Positions 1 through 11,300 of a stretch of DNA of 64,000 nt are shown piece after piece (within the stretch, counting starts at the first letter, position 1; every line of letters begins with the position of its first letter). The notes beneath the pieces were generated by a model. That model was given only the letters and a program-made list of their open reading frames with translations. It made no database searches and was not told the DNA's origin. The translations under genes were made by a program, and so were the position numbers. Origin of the DNA: Tolypocladium sp. Sup5 PDA-1 (taxonomy: Eukaryota; Ascomycota; Sordariomycetes; Hypocreales; Ophiocordycipitaceae); NCBI GenBank assembly GCA_000750105.3, contig JPHH03000091.1:25039-89038 (forward strand). Direction: 5' to 3'.

Positions 1-1397
1 ACCGGATATTTTCGACCGGCTTGACCCGGGCGAGATGTAAGGAAAGGGAAAGTCTGCTCGTAACCGGTACAGAGGATGACGACATCGGGTTTTATCTTTT
101 CGTCCTTCATTCGATCGAATTCGGGGCGTCCGTTGTTCTTGAAATGTGCAACGCCGTCGGAATCTATCATTTCCGGCCATGGGGCCAAGTCAACCTGTTT
201 GCCATGGGTATCGGTTACAGGTCTTTGGACAAGGGCTGATCTCAGTGCATATAGCCATAGGCCCCATCCGGGGTGACTTGGGCGATATGGTAGGCTGATG
301 TAGGGGCATATTTTCTCGGATTTGTTGAAGAATACTTTGAATTTTGAGCCACTAATCAAGTAGAAACAAGACATACGGAGTTGGCTTACTCTTAGACGGA
401 TGATGGCGTTCAGGGCTGATCGCGCCGATCCATTGATCCATCCCTGCCGTGGTACCGGAAGATATCCAGAGCAGTGCTTTGACGTAATAATGGTAGTACT
501 CCCAGAGTATCATGGAATTGCGAAGGATGGGGTGGGCGTAAGTAGTATCAAATAAATTTGCTCGGCTGACATCGATCGGTATGCCTGGCTCAATGGGGTC
601 TTGCTTCCTGCCGAGAGCCGGAAGCAAAACTGGGCCGGGATTTCGCTTCAAGGACTCCGTGTTAGGGCTGCTTTCTGAGGAAAGAAGCGAAATCACGTAC
701 CTTGGGCGCGAAGTGGCAGCCGTCCCTGTGACACATTATGACTCGTCTCGTTGGCGATGTAACAGCCAAATATGCCACGTCCGCACCGGTCTCGCCGCTG
801 CCAACAACCAGGACAGTCTTGTCAACTCCAAACTGCTTTCGCTGCTTGAACATAGAAGAATGAAGGACCTCAGGTACCTTGTCGATTCCACTAATGTGCG
901 GTATATTCGGCTCCACATGTAAGCCCGAGCATACAGCAACAGCATCGCATTCCCACTGAAGTCGTGTTTGCCTGCCATTGGTTGCGTATGTGATGACATG
1001 GCCACCGCCATGTCGTCGAGTCACAGACAGCACTCGTGTATGGAGCATTATGCGAGGCCACAAGCTGAATTGTGTGCAGTAGTCCTGCAGGTATTGAACG
1101 TATTGTTCTGCGCTGAGGAAATCTTCGCGACCAGCGTGTCTGAAGTCCGAGAAGGTTGTAAGCTGCTTCGAAGACACCAGCTGATGCCAGCGTCAGATGT
1201 ATCCAATCGGCATTTTTCAAGCTGGAACTGACCTCCGCATCTTCATATGAGCGTGCAGCAAATGTGCCACCAATTTGGGGTTGGTACTCGAAAAGTCGGG
1301 CGTCGACGGATTCGCAAAGCAAACTCTGATGCGCCATGACCAGGTACTTTAAGGTCACGATGCCCGATGGACCTCCTCCAATCACTGCAACTCTCAT
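1..1397 (-). CDS. Flavin-containing monooxygenase, 3' end off the window
   Basis: FAD/NADPH-dependent monooxygenase of the FMO family, predicted to oxygenate nitrogen, sulfur or carbonyl substrates; the substrate is unknown. The model is complement(<1..334, 390..645, 701..1180, 1233..1397), with three GT-AG introns of 55, 55 and 52 nt that keep one frame throughout. The ATG at 1397 is followed at once by the FAD-binding GGGPSG motif (residues 7-12). The second dinucleotide motif GSGETG comes after an FMO-like segment (VLHSSMF). The C-terminal exon carries CTGYEQTFPFL, matching the conserved CTGY of the family. No lesion is seen in the part present. The remainder and the stop codon lie left of base 1. 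Confidence 0.88.
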
Positions 1398-2185
1398 TTT
1401 GTAGGTTTAGCAAGACTGTTTCGAGAATACCCGTAAAGAGGTGCGTGAGATCACTTGGAGGTGAGTGCTGACACCAATGAGGTATATCTATGTACCTCGC
1501 GGAAACTGATAGGTGCTGACTGGCAGATCCCCGGAAGTCCCAATCTACCTCTAATGAATGTGGACTTATCTAATTCTGCGACTACTTGTGGCTTTCAATC
1601 TTGCAAGTCTAATCAGAGGGTAAGTGCCCAATTGTGTTCTATTGCACGCTGTGGCGAGCAATCCTATGTCGTCGTCTGGGAGGTAAGGGCGTAACTACAC
1701 TATGTACATCCAATGAAAGGCTTTTGGCTTTACATTGTTTATCGAGTACCGGTTCGGTGTACCTATATTGCAAAACGAACAGAACGCTACGCGCCGTTAG
1801 TTGCCGATAACATATATGCACTCCCTCTGGGATAGGCAGAGTCATGCTGCTTTGTGGTCAATTCATTCTTGTCCAAATACTGCCATCGCGTCTTGAGATC
1901 AGAGCGAAATGAGATACCCGTCTCCGCCCTCCCATTCGTTGCTGCGAAATCCATCCCTGTTAAATGCCCGGGTTTCCGCCTTCTACGGAGAACCTTCTAC
2001 GGAGAACTGACCCGACCTCGACCCCGACCCCGTTGGGGTTGGCAAGGTTAGTGATACCTATTTCCTTGCGAACTACCTCCCACTGAGCTCAAAAGTTTAG
2101 TGCAGCATCTCGACTCCCCATCCAGTCAGGTAATATCTTAACCACCTACGTCCCCGCACTCAATAGAGGCGGCCCTCAAATTCCT
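1398..2185. other. Intergenic, no gene recognised
   Basis: No open frame here has family-like composition. The only structure is a GC-rich stretch near 2010-2045, with repeated GACCCCGACC-like words and a short CCCCGTTGGGG palindrome that could fold as a hairpin. It separates the monooxygenase start from the gene relics on the right. Confidence 0.5.
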
Positions 2186-2189
2186 CCGA

Positions 2190-3303
2190 TGTCAAGATCT
2201 CGCCGGCTAGAACCCTCCCCATGTCGGTCCGCCGATGTCTTGACAATTCTTGCGAATCCGCGTTACGGCCCTGAGAAAAGCCACGGGGCTCCTCTCGAAC
2301 CGGCAGGACGGATTCTCCAAAGTCTTCCCCGCAAAGCCGTCCGCGGCAACTTTCTCGTCACCACTCTTGTACGAAAGCCCCCAAAAGCGGCATAGAGCGG
2401 AGTTTTCGTCGTACGATTTGAGCCACAGTTGCCCGGCAAACATACTCAATTGGGCTACCAGAGACTGGAAGCGGCCCAGCTTGAAGGCGGCGAGGGCACG
2501 GCGTCAAGTAACAGATGTTCGATTGACGGAAATGTGAGGTTTATTCGGTACAGATGAATTGAGACCCTAGCGCTGTTGACCAAGTCTGCATACAGAGAGT
2601 TCACCTCCCAGGGACTCATGACGACAAAAGACATTGGCGTGGACTGCTCGACGGGATTTGTCCTTCCGACGGCGATCCACTGTACCGGTCTCTGGTACAA
2701 ATCGGAAACATAGTCGTGGTCGCGAAGCACGGTGGTCGAAAAGTCCCGTGTGACATAGAACCCCTCCAGTGAAAACCGGCGAGGCTGGAAGAAAGCCGCC
2801 GCGCTGGAGTCCTCGAACGCCGCAAAAGCAGGCAGAAAAGCGCCCCCCACCTGGCTTAGGTGGCCCGTAAGTACGAGTATCCTGACGGCTTGATCGAGCG
2901 AGTTGTTAGCGGGGTTCCGAGGAGGGGGCTTTCCGTTTTGTCGTTCCTCTTCGACCTCCGGGGCAAGTTCCCGCTATTTTTCCTCTTGCAACTCGGTTGT
3001 GTCCAAAGACAAGACGTTGTGGTCCTCACACCTCTGCCGAATGGTGGGAAGCTCTTCCTGACGGGAGACGATTTGAGAATCCGCGAGCGCCTTGAGGAGA
3101 ACCTGGCTCAAGCCTTCTTCCCTGGGCCCGTACCGCTGCCTGAACGTCTGAGCCTCGTTCTCCAAATACCGGTCAACATAATCACAGCCCTCCGCGATTT
3201 GGCACGCCGACTTATTGGCGACCATCTCACTCCAGATGACCTCCTGCCGCTGGTCTCCAAATGGCCCCCCGCCCCTACTCCCGGAGGCCCAACCCGTCGA
3301 CAA
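2190..3303 (-). pseudogene. Relic of a DUF3638/DUF3645-type giant fungal protein
   Basis: The minus-strand reading shows the landmarks I associate with the very large (about 3,000 aa) DUF3638 proteins: a segment ending RYLENEAQTFRQRYGP, then LQEEK-stop-RELAPEVEEE, then YQRPVQWI, MSPWEV near a Leu/Tyr strand, and LSMFAGQLWL followed by CRFWGLSYK. The pieces lie in order but in more than one frame. They are broken by a TAG after LQEEK (near 2979) and a frameshift near 2455. Only some 350 codons of the expected protein remain. The function of the family is not established. The plus strand opposite stays open by chance and should not be annotated. The family name rests on remembered motifs. Confidence 0.65.
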
Positions 3304-3315
3304 AGCCCCTTACCC

Positions 3316-4360
3316 ATGGTTATCCTTGCGTCTCTACCGAGCAAAGAGCCTAACGTCAAGCGAACAGATATAAGTAACTGGTGCCCCGGCAGGAGCGTGC
3401 TCCTAGAGACCAATCTCTGGCTGAAGGACTTTGCTCAGGTGCACAAGAGCGACGGAGTGCGGGCTGCGATTCAGAGCCTTGCCGGAATTTACATCTACGA
3501 CTATCAGCCCATAGATGCGATTCGCAAGAGGGTCAACGACAGATTTTACGATGCCGAGTCACGACTGAGTCGGTTGCCAACGACGGGTCAGAACAAATCC
3601 CAGTCGAACGAACTCATTACTATTGCGGTCACCTTGTCGGTGCAAGACGTAAGTGGTTTCACGCCGCGTGTTCGGGGATTTATTTGGCCAACACGGGGCT
3701 GCCTGTAGTCCATTGATAGAACTAATACGCCCCTTTAATCCTAGATCGTCTTAACGGAACGCTGATTGAAGAAGCCCCAAGACCCCCGTTGGCTCTTGGG
3801 GTTCAAGCAAGGGGAGATGTTCCTCCAAAAAACTGACCGGGGTTTACGGTTTTGGAAGCGCTCAAATGCTCAACCATCCTCCCTCCGCATCTCTCAGTCC
3901 ATCATTGTCGGCCCTGCTATGATTTTGGCGCAAGCAATGATGAGGCTCCCCGCCCCAGATTCCTTCAACCCGGAACACGAGGCTTCTCGGTTTGGCTGGC
4001 TGCTCTATGGGACGGAGCAGGACATGTACCAGATCCACGGCGGCTGCGGGTTTTCCCAAAAGCTCCTCCATATGATGAGCCAGATCACGTACTGTGCAGC
4101 ACGATTGCAGCAAGATCCAGAAAACATTGTCGTGCCCATGACGGCGCAATACCTGCTGCAGGAGACGGACCAGATGAGGTAGTGGAGAGCGAGTCCAAGG
4201 ACTGGGAGACAGCGAAAGCCGGACCGTCGGTGACCGAATGGGTGCGGTCGGTTCCAGATGGCTGTATCATCAGGTCACCTGCTGAGATGACCGATGTGAC
4301 TGCGGAGGCTTGGAGGCTGACGGCCATCGTCTACCTACAATGCCGCGTCTTGAGATGGGC
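3316..4360 (+). pseudogene. Arca-like Zn-cluster regulator, C-terminal relic
   Basis: The reading contains NWCPGRSV, HKSDGVRAAIQSLAGIYIYD, LSVQD, then after an intron (3649..3744, GTAAGT...CCTAG) VLTER-stop-LKKPQDPRWL, FGWLLYGTEQDMYQIHGGCG and SKDWETAK. These match the C-terminal regulatory domain of Arca-like fungal transcription factors as I know them. The Zn2Cys6 N-terminus is absent. Lesions: in-frame TGA at 3763..3765, TAG at 4180..4182 where Gln is expected (CAG to TAG), a frameshift just after it, and loss of similarity after about 4345. It starts next to the end of the opposite-strand DUF3638 relic, so two unrelated gene fragments are joined near 3300. Confidence 0.72.
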
Positions 4361-4389
4361 ATCGCCCCGCCCTCTCATGGGGAGGCTAC

Positions 4390-4690
4390 CACTTGGACGA
4401 GCTGCCAACAGCGAAGGGCGCGAACGGGTGTCCCGCAGATGAGGTTGGGCAGTCACTACGATCAATCCATGCCCATGGGGTTGCGCACGGGGACGTGCGA
4501 AAAAAAAAGTGCTGTTCAATCCCGAAACCGGGATGCCCAAGATCATCGAATTGGAGGCCGCTTCGCTTCCAGCGCGAACACGGCATCCGCTGGTTTCACT
4601 GATGCCTAACAAGCGACCTCGAGTGCAAGAGGCGATGGACACCAAGAAGACCACAGGCCGTTCGGTATCCTGGGCTTGGGGATTACCATT
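4390..4690 (+). pseudogene. Protein-kinase-like fragment
   Basis: A short stretch reads SIHAHGVAHGDVRK and then, in the next frame, VLFNPETGMPKIIELE and PNKRPRVQEAMDTKK. HGVAHGDVRK resembles a kinase catalytic loop of the HGDxxxxN type, found in many fungal kinase-like genes. The frame changes inside a run of nine A (4500..4508), so one base was probably gained or lost there. Neither the N-lobe nor the rest of the C-lobe is present. It abuts the Arca-like relic and looks like part of the same debris field. Confidence 0.5.
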
Positions 4691-4721
4691 CCTGAGGAGA
4701 CGAGGCAGTGAGGAGAAATAA

Positions 4722-5485
4722 TAACTCCACGAGACTCTTCGATCGATCCGTACGTCAGCTCAAGAACAATGAGAGGCTGGATGTCGCTGGCGAGGAGCAT
4801 TGCCAGCGCAAGAGTGGACAGCATGCATGCCTGGTGAAGTAGCACATGCCGCAGCCGTGGTCCGAGGGCGAGCCTGACCATCCTAACAAGGGTAATGTGT
4901 ATCAGAAGAGCGGCGTTAGACGACTGGTGCATCTCAATTGGCGGTAGCAATAGCGAAAGCAAAGGTAGCAACTCGTTTAATATGGAAAGTAGCATCGATG
5001 CCTGTCGTCCGGGGTTCGCGCTGGATTTGTGTATCCGAAGACGAACTATAACGAAGAGCATAGACCTGATGATGACGACGGCCTGCACAGAGCCAATACT
5101 TGCGGAGTGGACCGCCTCTTTCATCCTTCCAGAGCTGGCCATACCATGTCAAACAGCTTCCGACGAAGGTCATCTGACCAACAGGTTCACAGGACTTGCC
5201 GTGAGGACTTACGTTGGGTCATAGGACTCGCTGATCACCAAGCCCCCGGCAGCACCAATGTTAATAGCCCTGCTTGCTGACCGGGGCAGCCGGGGAAGCA
5301 TATGACTTGCACCTCGGCCATGATGTTGCTCCGCCCTCTGAGTTTACTTCGTACGGCCAAATTCACCCAAACACCAACAACATCACAACCAAACTCGCGA
5401 AAAAAACACCTGCACGAATAGTACATTCCTTCACACTTCATGGTATTTCACGCAGTTCTGTTTTAGCTATTGTCTGCGGCCAATA
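4722..5485. other. Intergenic, no gene recognised
   Basis: Open frames exist on both strands (for example minus 4606..5142), but they are Leu/Ser-rich, show no motif or plausible splice structure, and overlap each other. The right part presumably holds the promoter and 5' leader of the SET-domain gene. Confidence 0.45.
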
Positions 5486-7439
5486 ATGCCTCCCTTTGTT
5501 GAGATTACCAGCCAGCCTTACGCCGTGCCCGAAACTTCGTCGACTCTCACGTCCTCAGACTCCTCGCCCGCTACGACCACTGCCGAAGGTTCCAAGTTAC
5601 ACTCCAATACTGAAAAACACGGTCGAACCACCGTAATCAATGATGTTGCCGACGTTCCTCCGGTTCCGGTTGACGAAGGGCCTCCTGCGACGACGATGCG
5701 GCGACCGACGCCGCGATCTTTATCTACTCCGCGCCGTTCCTCGCGAACACGAGTCTCGAAACCCATATATAACCTGGCAAAGCTTCTGGGAACCGATGGT
5801 CATGGGAAGAGACACGCCAAGGGCGACACTGTTGCGGACCGGAAGAGGCGACGCGCAGACTCTGGCCATACCCTTCCTAGCAGCATCGAGGCCGCCGCCG
5901 GCAAGATCTCGAACGCGACCAAGAAGCCTAATAAAGTCGCAAAGGCTAACACTGATGCGTTAAAATATCAACAATCATCCACTGCTATAAACACGCCAAC
6001 CATCACACGCGGTCACGCCAGACAATCTCCCCGTACTACCTGGTACTCCTCCGGCGGCGCTTCCACTCTGGAACATAAATACCCCAAGTAGGACGAGTCG
6101 GTTCACAGAGCCGACATAATCAGCGTTACTATACCGCAGGAGCTTGAGCTGCTTCAGTCTACTACTGGCCTTCCCCGCATAGACGGTTCGTCCGCCGTTC
6201 ACGCCGCCTGGTCCAAAGGCAAATACGTCCTCGACCCCAACGAGCCCACAGCCTCTTTCCACGAGAGGGCTAAAGTTGACACCGCGCTAGAACCTGAAAG
6301 ACAAGAACCAGGAACCGTCACAAGCACTGCGAAGCACCAGTCCAAGAAATACCTCAACGAAGGTCTCTACGCCGGCCAGGAGGTGCCACTGGACTTCTCC
6401 ATGGCGCTCACCGTGGCCAAGAAGAAGGAGCTTGCGCAGCTTCCTGAGCTGATACCCAGAGATCGCTTCAATAAGACAATGCCGCCGCCCATGTACACCG
6501 GCTTCCAGATGCTACTTGCTGGCCGCGACTTCAAACTGCCGTTCCACGTCTGCAATCCTCTCCCCCCTGGCCAGCCCAAACCGAATGGATGGAAAGAGAT
6601 GACCAAGAGTAAGTTTTTCTCACTACTTCCTCTTGAGCTACTTCAACACCCTTGCCAGCCAATCATTTGCTAACAGTTGCCTTCAGACCGGTTCATTGGT
6701 GCCTCCAAGGAGTATTGGCGCAAGACGTCATACATCTTTAACTATCAGTCCAAGTGCGTCTGCAGGAGCGAGGACGGCTGTGGCGAGAGCTGCCAGAACC
6801 GCATCATGCTGTATGAGTGCGACTCCACCAACTGTAATATTGGCAAGGAATTTTGCACAAACCGCGCCTTTGCCGATCTTCAGGCTCGGAGAGCTAAGGG
6901 ACGAAAGCATCGTATCGGTGTCGAGGTAATGAGGACCCTTGACCGGGGCTACGGCGTCCGCAGCAACCGCTGCTTTCGGCCCAGCCAGATCATCGTGGAG
7001 TACGTGGGTGAGATCATCACCAAGGAGGAATGTGAAAGGCGCATGGATGGAATCTATCAGGACAATGAGGCGCGTCTGGATCTCAACTCGCTCGCAATTT
7101 GCTGCCGTTTCTCATGCTGACTTGATACTTCAGTGCTACTACTTGATGAGTTTTGATCAGAACATGATCATTGATGCCACCACCGGCAGCATTGCCCGCT
7201 TTATCAACCACAGCTGCAGCCCCAACAGCCAGATGATGAAGTGGATTGTCTCAGGGCAACCCCGAATGGCGCTCTTTGCGGGTCAAAACCCCATCGTGAC
7301 GGGCGACGAGCTCACCTTCGACTACAACTTCGAGCCCTTCTCTACCAAGAACGTCCAGAATTGTCTCTGCGGCTCTGCGAACTGCCGCGGCATCCTTGGT
7401 CGTAAGCTGCGCAAAATCAAAACTCCAAGACGGACATAA
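5486..7439 (+). CDS. ASH1-type SET histone methyltransferase, in-frame stop
   Basis: Predicted nuclear histone-lysine methyltransferase of the ASH1 class (H3K36 in characterised fungi). Exons: 5486..6608, 6687..7069, 7134..7439. After a basic Ser/Thr-rich N-terminus come the AWS cysteines (CVCRSEDGCGESCQNR...CNIGKEFC), the SET core (GYGVRSNRCF, IIVEYVGEII, RFINHSCSPN, FDYNFEPF) and the post-SET CLCGSANCRG. Intron 1 is a normal GTAAGT intron that restores MTKNRFIG. Intron 2 begins GCGCGT and ends CTTCAG; only its removal restores DNECYYLMSFDQ. An in-frame TAG at 6089..6091 (AAG TAG GAC) interrupts the N-terminal region, and the frame continues unchanged after it. The alternate frame just past the stop at 7439 reads like the usual Lys-rich tail (KTDIKKAIKA). 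It may be a decaying paralogue, or the true gene with sequence errors. Confidence 0.8.
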
Positions 7440-8846
7440 AGAAGGCTATTAAAGCCTATCATCAACGCGGAACAGCGTAAGACGAGTGAAACCCTGACCC
7501 TGGCTCATGATTCACCAAAGGAGAATTGTCATAACGCCCAAAGTGGGCAATGGTCAGCCAGTGGATGGCGGTCACTGAGATCAGTTGTACTTCGCTCGGT
7601 TCCATCACGTTCATGGAGCTTTTCAGGCTGAATATATTAAGTTCCACTATGCTGGGCTGGCTGGCTGGCCAGGCGTGTGTCACATCCACCGCACAACCGC
7701 CACATCACATTGATGACTCGGTGTGTGCATTCAGGAATCAAGCCTCGTTGCCTTCTTACATTGATAAATGAAGCCTCGTTGCATTGATGACTCGGGACTC
7801 AATTGAAGCTGTAACGCCTCAATCGCGAAGTCTAACGCCACCAACACGACTAACACGCAGCCAACGTTGGATTACAAGGCATCACAGGCCTCAACGGCAC
7901 AGATAAAAGGAAGCTCTTTTCCACTCATTTAGCTAGAAATCAAGAGTCTTTACCAGTCAATTATCTCACCTTCTCACGCGTTAGCGTGCGACATTCACGC
8001 AGCTCCCGACAGGAGCGGATTTACATGCAGTTCACGTCGGCGGCCAAGCAAGCGTGGGTGACAGTATCACCATGTTGGCTGTACTTGTGAGCCTAGATCG
8101 CACTTGCCGCCCGAAGGATGCAGTTTCAGTTAAGCGACCTGTGTGGTATGGTCTTCAGCAGCCAGTATCCAACAGACAACTGGCTATCATCGACCTCAAG
8201 CGGTTGCGTAAAATCGAGGCTGGCTTGCGTGGGGCATTCATACCCAATGATCGTACTCCACTACCAACCCGCCAAAGGGCGTGTCAGTAGCCGCCAAGAT
8301 TCGGATTTACATGCCTTTCTGATTCGTTCTGTACGCGCGCTGAAGAGATTGCATCTATCCGCATGCCAAAATTAGTGGCAGCGACCTGAAACAAGGGGAG
8401 AATGGTGGTTTGGTGGCGCTGGAAGTCGCGAAATATCGAGTATTCATTGACCACGCGGAGACTTTGTAACTAGGACGCGACGTCCATCTGTCGGACCTGT
8501 GACGCTAAATTGTGTCTCTCAAGGCAAGCAGTGCATGTAACACGGGTGACTATACCATGGCGCTGTGCGGGCGCGAGACGAGACCAATTAAAGAGGCCAT
8601 GTAGCATCATGTGTCGATTGTCGCAGCCATTTGGTTGGCTACGGTTGTCGGGAAGCTTTCATGCATGGCTTGCTTGGATCTACGAGACCGACAAACGATA
8701 CCGACCAAAGACACCGCCCTACGGGGTTGAAGCTTTCCATTTCCTTTCCATATAAGGACGCATCGAGGAAATCTCCCCCAAGCGACTGTCTCCTTTCGTC
8801 ATTGACCTTATCCGCAACTTGAATCACATCCGACCAGAACCAAAAG
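7440..8846. other. Intergenic, no gene recognised
   Basis: No convincing coding sequence. Around 7885-7945 the words CCTCAAC, CTCATTTAGCTAGAAATCAA and nearby sequence faintly resemble the LTR-type repeats at 40.6 and 45.3 kb, so a heavily decayed copy is possible. A small partial duplication (AAGCCTCGTTGC) occurs at about 7740 and 7771. Confidence 0.4.
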
Positions 8847-9629
8847 ATGTCTTCATTTGTATTCCTGAGGAGCCTCAAGGCTGTGATTGACCCAGCAAAC
8901 ACATTTTCCTCTGTCCCGCGATTTGGAAAACTCGCAGCCGAACTACCGCTCCGCCCGAGCTCGCTCCAACGAAACTGGCCACCCGGCTGCTCTAGAAGCC
9001 CAAGGCCGGACAAAACAGCCCCCCGACGCCAGCACCACGAACAGAGCGGAGGACTTGGAACCAGACAGGGTGTAACGTGCCAGTATCAAGGTTTCAAGCG
9101 CAGATGTGACCCCGACCCAACCGAGTCCCCCAAGAGACCCAGGATTGCTGGGACAGGTCCCAGAGTAGCGCTTTCCTCTTCCAAATCGTCTCTCCGTGGC
9201 CGGGATGATCGGTACTCTCGCCAGAAGCCCAACGCTGCCCCTATCCGTCCAAGAGTTCCGATCGGGGCGAGTGACTCAAAGCCGCAAGACCGCCTCAGCC
9301 ACTCCTCCACTCAGGTCACGGTCACAACATCGACAAGGGACCGTGTCTTAGAGATCAATGGACCTATCACGAAGAGACAACGGCACACTCCACGCCAGCC
9401 TCGGCATCCTCTAAGTACTCGTCCCACGAAATCGGCGAAAACCCAAACGCGAAAGCAAGCGTGCGGTACCAACAAGCCGAACATCCATGCCGGCCGCGCC
9501 GCCCGAAAAAAGCCGAGTCGATGGCATCAAAGTACACTCAGAGGGTTACCATCCGACGACCAGAAGATGACCACTTCCTCACCAATAGAGTTCTTGTCTT
9601 GGCATGGCCCAATGCCAGAAATACGGTAG
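8847..9629 (+). CDS. Hypothetical basic protein (weak)
   Basis: An uninterrupted 260-codon frame starting at an ATG and rich in Arg, Lys, Ser, Pro and Thr, with low-complexity basic patches such as KRPRIAGTG and RAARKKPSRW. No domain is recognisable. The composition could suit a disordered nuclear protein but also fits a chance frame. Its 3' end overlaps the opposite-strand frame at 9538..10149, so at most one of the two is likely to be real over that stretch. Confidence 0.3.
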   Translation: MSSFVFLRSLKAVIDPANTFSSVPRFGKLAAELPLRPSSLQRNWPPGCSRSPRPDKTAPRRQHHEQSGGLGTRQGVTCQYQGFKRRCDPDPTESPKRPRIAGTGPRVALSSSKSSLRGRDDRYSRQKPNAAPIRPRVPIGASDSKPQDRLSHSSTQVTVTTSTRDRVLEINGPITKRQRHTPRQPRHPLSTRPTKSAKTQTRKQACGTNKPNIHAGRAARKKPSRWHQSTLRGLPSDDQKMTTSSPIEFLSWHGPMPEIR

Positions 9630-10149
9630 CGATCTTGGCAATGGCTTGAGGATGTGACGGATTGAGAATGGCCATGGGCACGATACCATTAATAACATGT
9701 TGGAACTCATTGCTTCTGGATTTGTCGCGAGTCCCCAAGCTCTTTCTTGCATAAAGTAAGGCGTTGAACAGAGCAACAATTATTCCCGGAGCCAGCAGAA
9801 TCCAAGCTGAAGAATGATGCGTTCGTTCGTCCCTATGAGGGCTCATATGCAGATGCTCACCCATTACGCCTTCAAGCCACGAAGATATCGAGTTGTCGTG
9901 CCCCAATGTCCTACTACTCAGCATCGGTGAGGCGCTCGAGACAGGCAACCTGAGAGAGCGGAGCAAACAACCCATGACTCCTTCCGGTGGTAAGCATCTC
10001 TGGTCCCGAAGCCGGTTGACATAAGCCAACGAAGTGTAGGCAACAAAACATAACCGAGCGGCGATGTTGCTGCGGTGGGTCATTGCTTCCTCCGCTTCCA
10101 GTAGCGTGACTATACGCCTTGACGTCTTCGACGGGAGGTAGAAGGCCAT
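9538..10149 (-). CDS. Hypothetical protein with one possible membrane segment (weak)
   Basis: A 203-codon frame from ATG at 10149. It has a plausible helical N-terminal part (MTHRSNIAARLCFVAYTS) and one hydrophobic stretch (AWILLAPGIIVALFNALLY) that could span a membrane. No family is recognised and no intron is needed. It overlaps the plus-strand frame 8847..9629 tail to tail. Confidence 0.3.
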   Translation of the reverse strand: MAFYLPSKTSRRIVTLLEAEEAMTHRSNIAARLCFVAYTSLAYVNRLRDQRCLPPEGVMGCLLRSLRLPVSSASPMLSSRTLGHDNSISSWLEGVMGEHLHMSPHRDERTHHSSAWILLAPGIIVALFNALLYARKSLGTRDKSRSNEFQHVINGIVPMAILNPSHPQAIAKIATVFLALGHAKTRTLLVRKWSSSGRRMVTL

Positions 10150-10687
10150 TTTTATTGGGCACCTCCCACCTACTGAACGCGAGGGGATGCATCAGCAGGG
10201 GTCTCTACCGCGGAACTGTGCGCTTTTGCTCCGCCTGTTGTTGGAGCCGGGACGTATTCAACCAGCAGGTCGAGGAAGGGGCATTGCTCCCAGATGCTCT
10301 AATTCGCGTGTTCGACAGGTGATGATACAATTGGCAGACAGCCCTCCAGCAAGCGCCAGTGTATTTCACCTGCGTCTGCCTTGCCGGAACTAAATGCAAA
10401 ATCAAGGGCTTCTGTCGCGCCAAACGAGCGCTTAACCTTCGCCCCCGATTGGATCCTTCACAGCCGGGCTTCGCCACGAGCGGTATTAAACCCAGCACAA
10501 TCCTGCAGCTGTCCGCCACGGAGCACCAAGCGCCAAACAACCCTTCCTGCCTTTGGCAGGAAATTTTTGCCCGAGTTCTCGGCCAAACAAATGCATCGTC
10601 ACAGCTCCCCTTAGACCCTTGCGGACACCAGATACCGTACAACACGCCGGACCCGAGCAAATATATCGGACCTTACGATACTAGAAA

Positions 10688-11300
10688 ATGGGCTCGACCA
10701 TGGATGAGAGGAAAATTCTCTGGGTATTGGGCAACCTAACAGCTCTGGCACGACACTTAGAAGAAAATTTGAAGTACCCGAGATTGAGATTAGAGGCTGA
10801 GAATGTCATCGCACAAGAAAAGCTCTGGACTTCTTCTCAGCCCATCCCCGACAACATTCAACATACACTCAATTTTGCGGCAATATCATGAGATATTTTC
10901 TTAGCTTTTGACGAGGGCAGCAAGGAAGATCCAGCGCTCGAGGGTATCGCACTTAATGCTCTGGCTGCGCTTGAGCTTTGTGTGATCTTGTGAGTATGTC
11001 ATAAAGGTTTCCGAACTATACTGATCGTTCAACAGGGAACTTTCCCAAGACCGAGCAGTCACCATTGAGGCACACCGAGAACATTTCGCAAACATACTTG
11101 AAGGGCTTGGAGAGACCCGAACTGAATGGCATTCTACACAGGAGAGCTTACCGGAGTATCCCATGTGTTACCACTTTGGCGGCCGTCAAGGCGGGCCATG
11201 GACTCGTACATCATACTCAGATCATCCCCAAGAATCGACGGACTCGCCCTGTTGCTGTAAGAGCCATCAACACCAGAAAGTTCGTTGGGGCGGTGGACAC
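10688..11300 (+). pseudogene. Unidentified gene with in-frame TGA
   Basis: From ATG 10688 the frame reads a helix-rich protein (ERKILWVLGNLTALARHLEE). It is stopped by TGA at 10889..10891, yet continues in the same frame with similar composition (FDEGSKEDPALEGIALNALA). A well-formed intron follows (10990..11035, GTGAGT...CAACAG), then LSQDRAVTIEAHREHFANIL. The intron keeping the same frame past the stop argues that this was once one gene, with Arg CGA changed to TGA. The family is unknown. Similarity to protein-like composition fades after about 11180. Confidence 0.4.

Noticed and set aside
2860..3303. Plus-strand open frame starting MARKYEYPDG
   Set aside because: It is the antisense of the DUF3638-type remnant, whose minus-strand reading has recognisable motifs. 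Only the part after about 3316 belongs to the Arca-like relic.
4606..5142. 178-codon minus frame rich in Leu and Ile
   Set aside because: No membrane-protein pattern or family motif. It is antisense to the kinase-like relic at one end and overlaps equally long plus frames.
6089..6124. 36-nt intron removing the TAG in the SET gene
   Set aside because: Below normal fungal intron length, weak GTAGGA donor and no branch site. Longer options break the frame.
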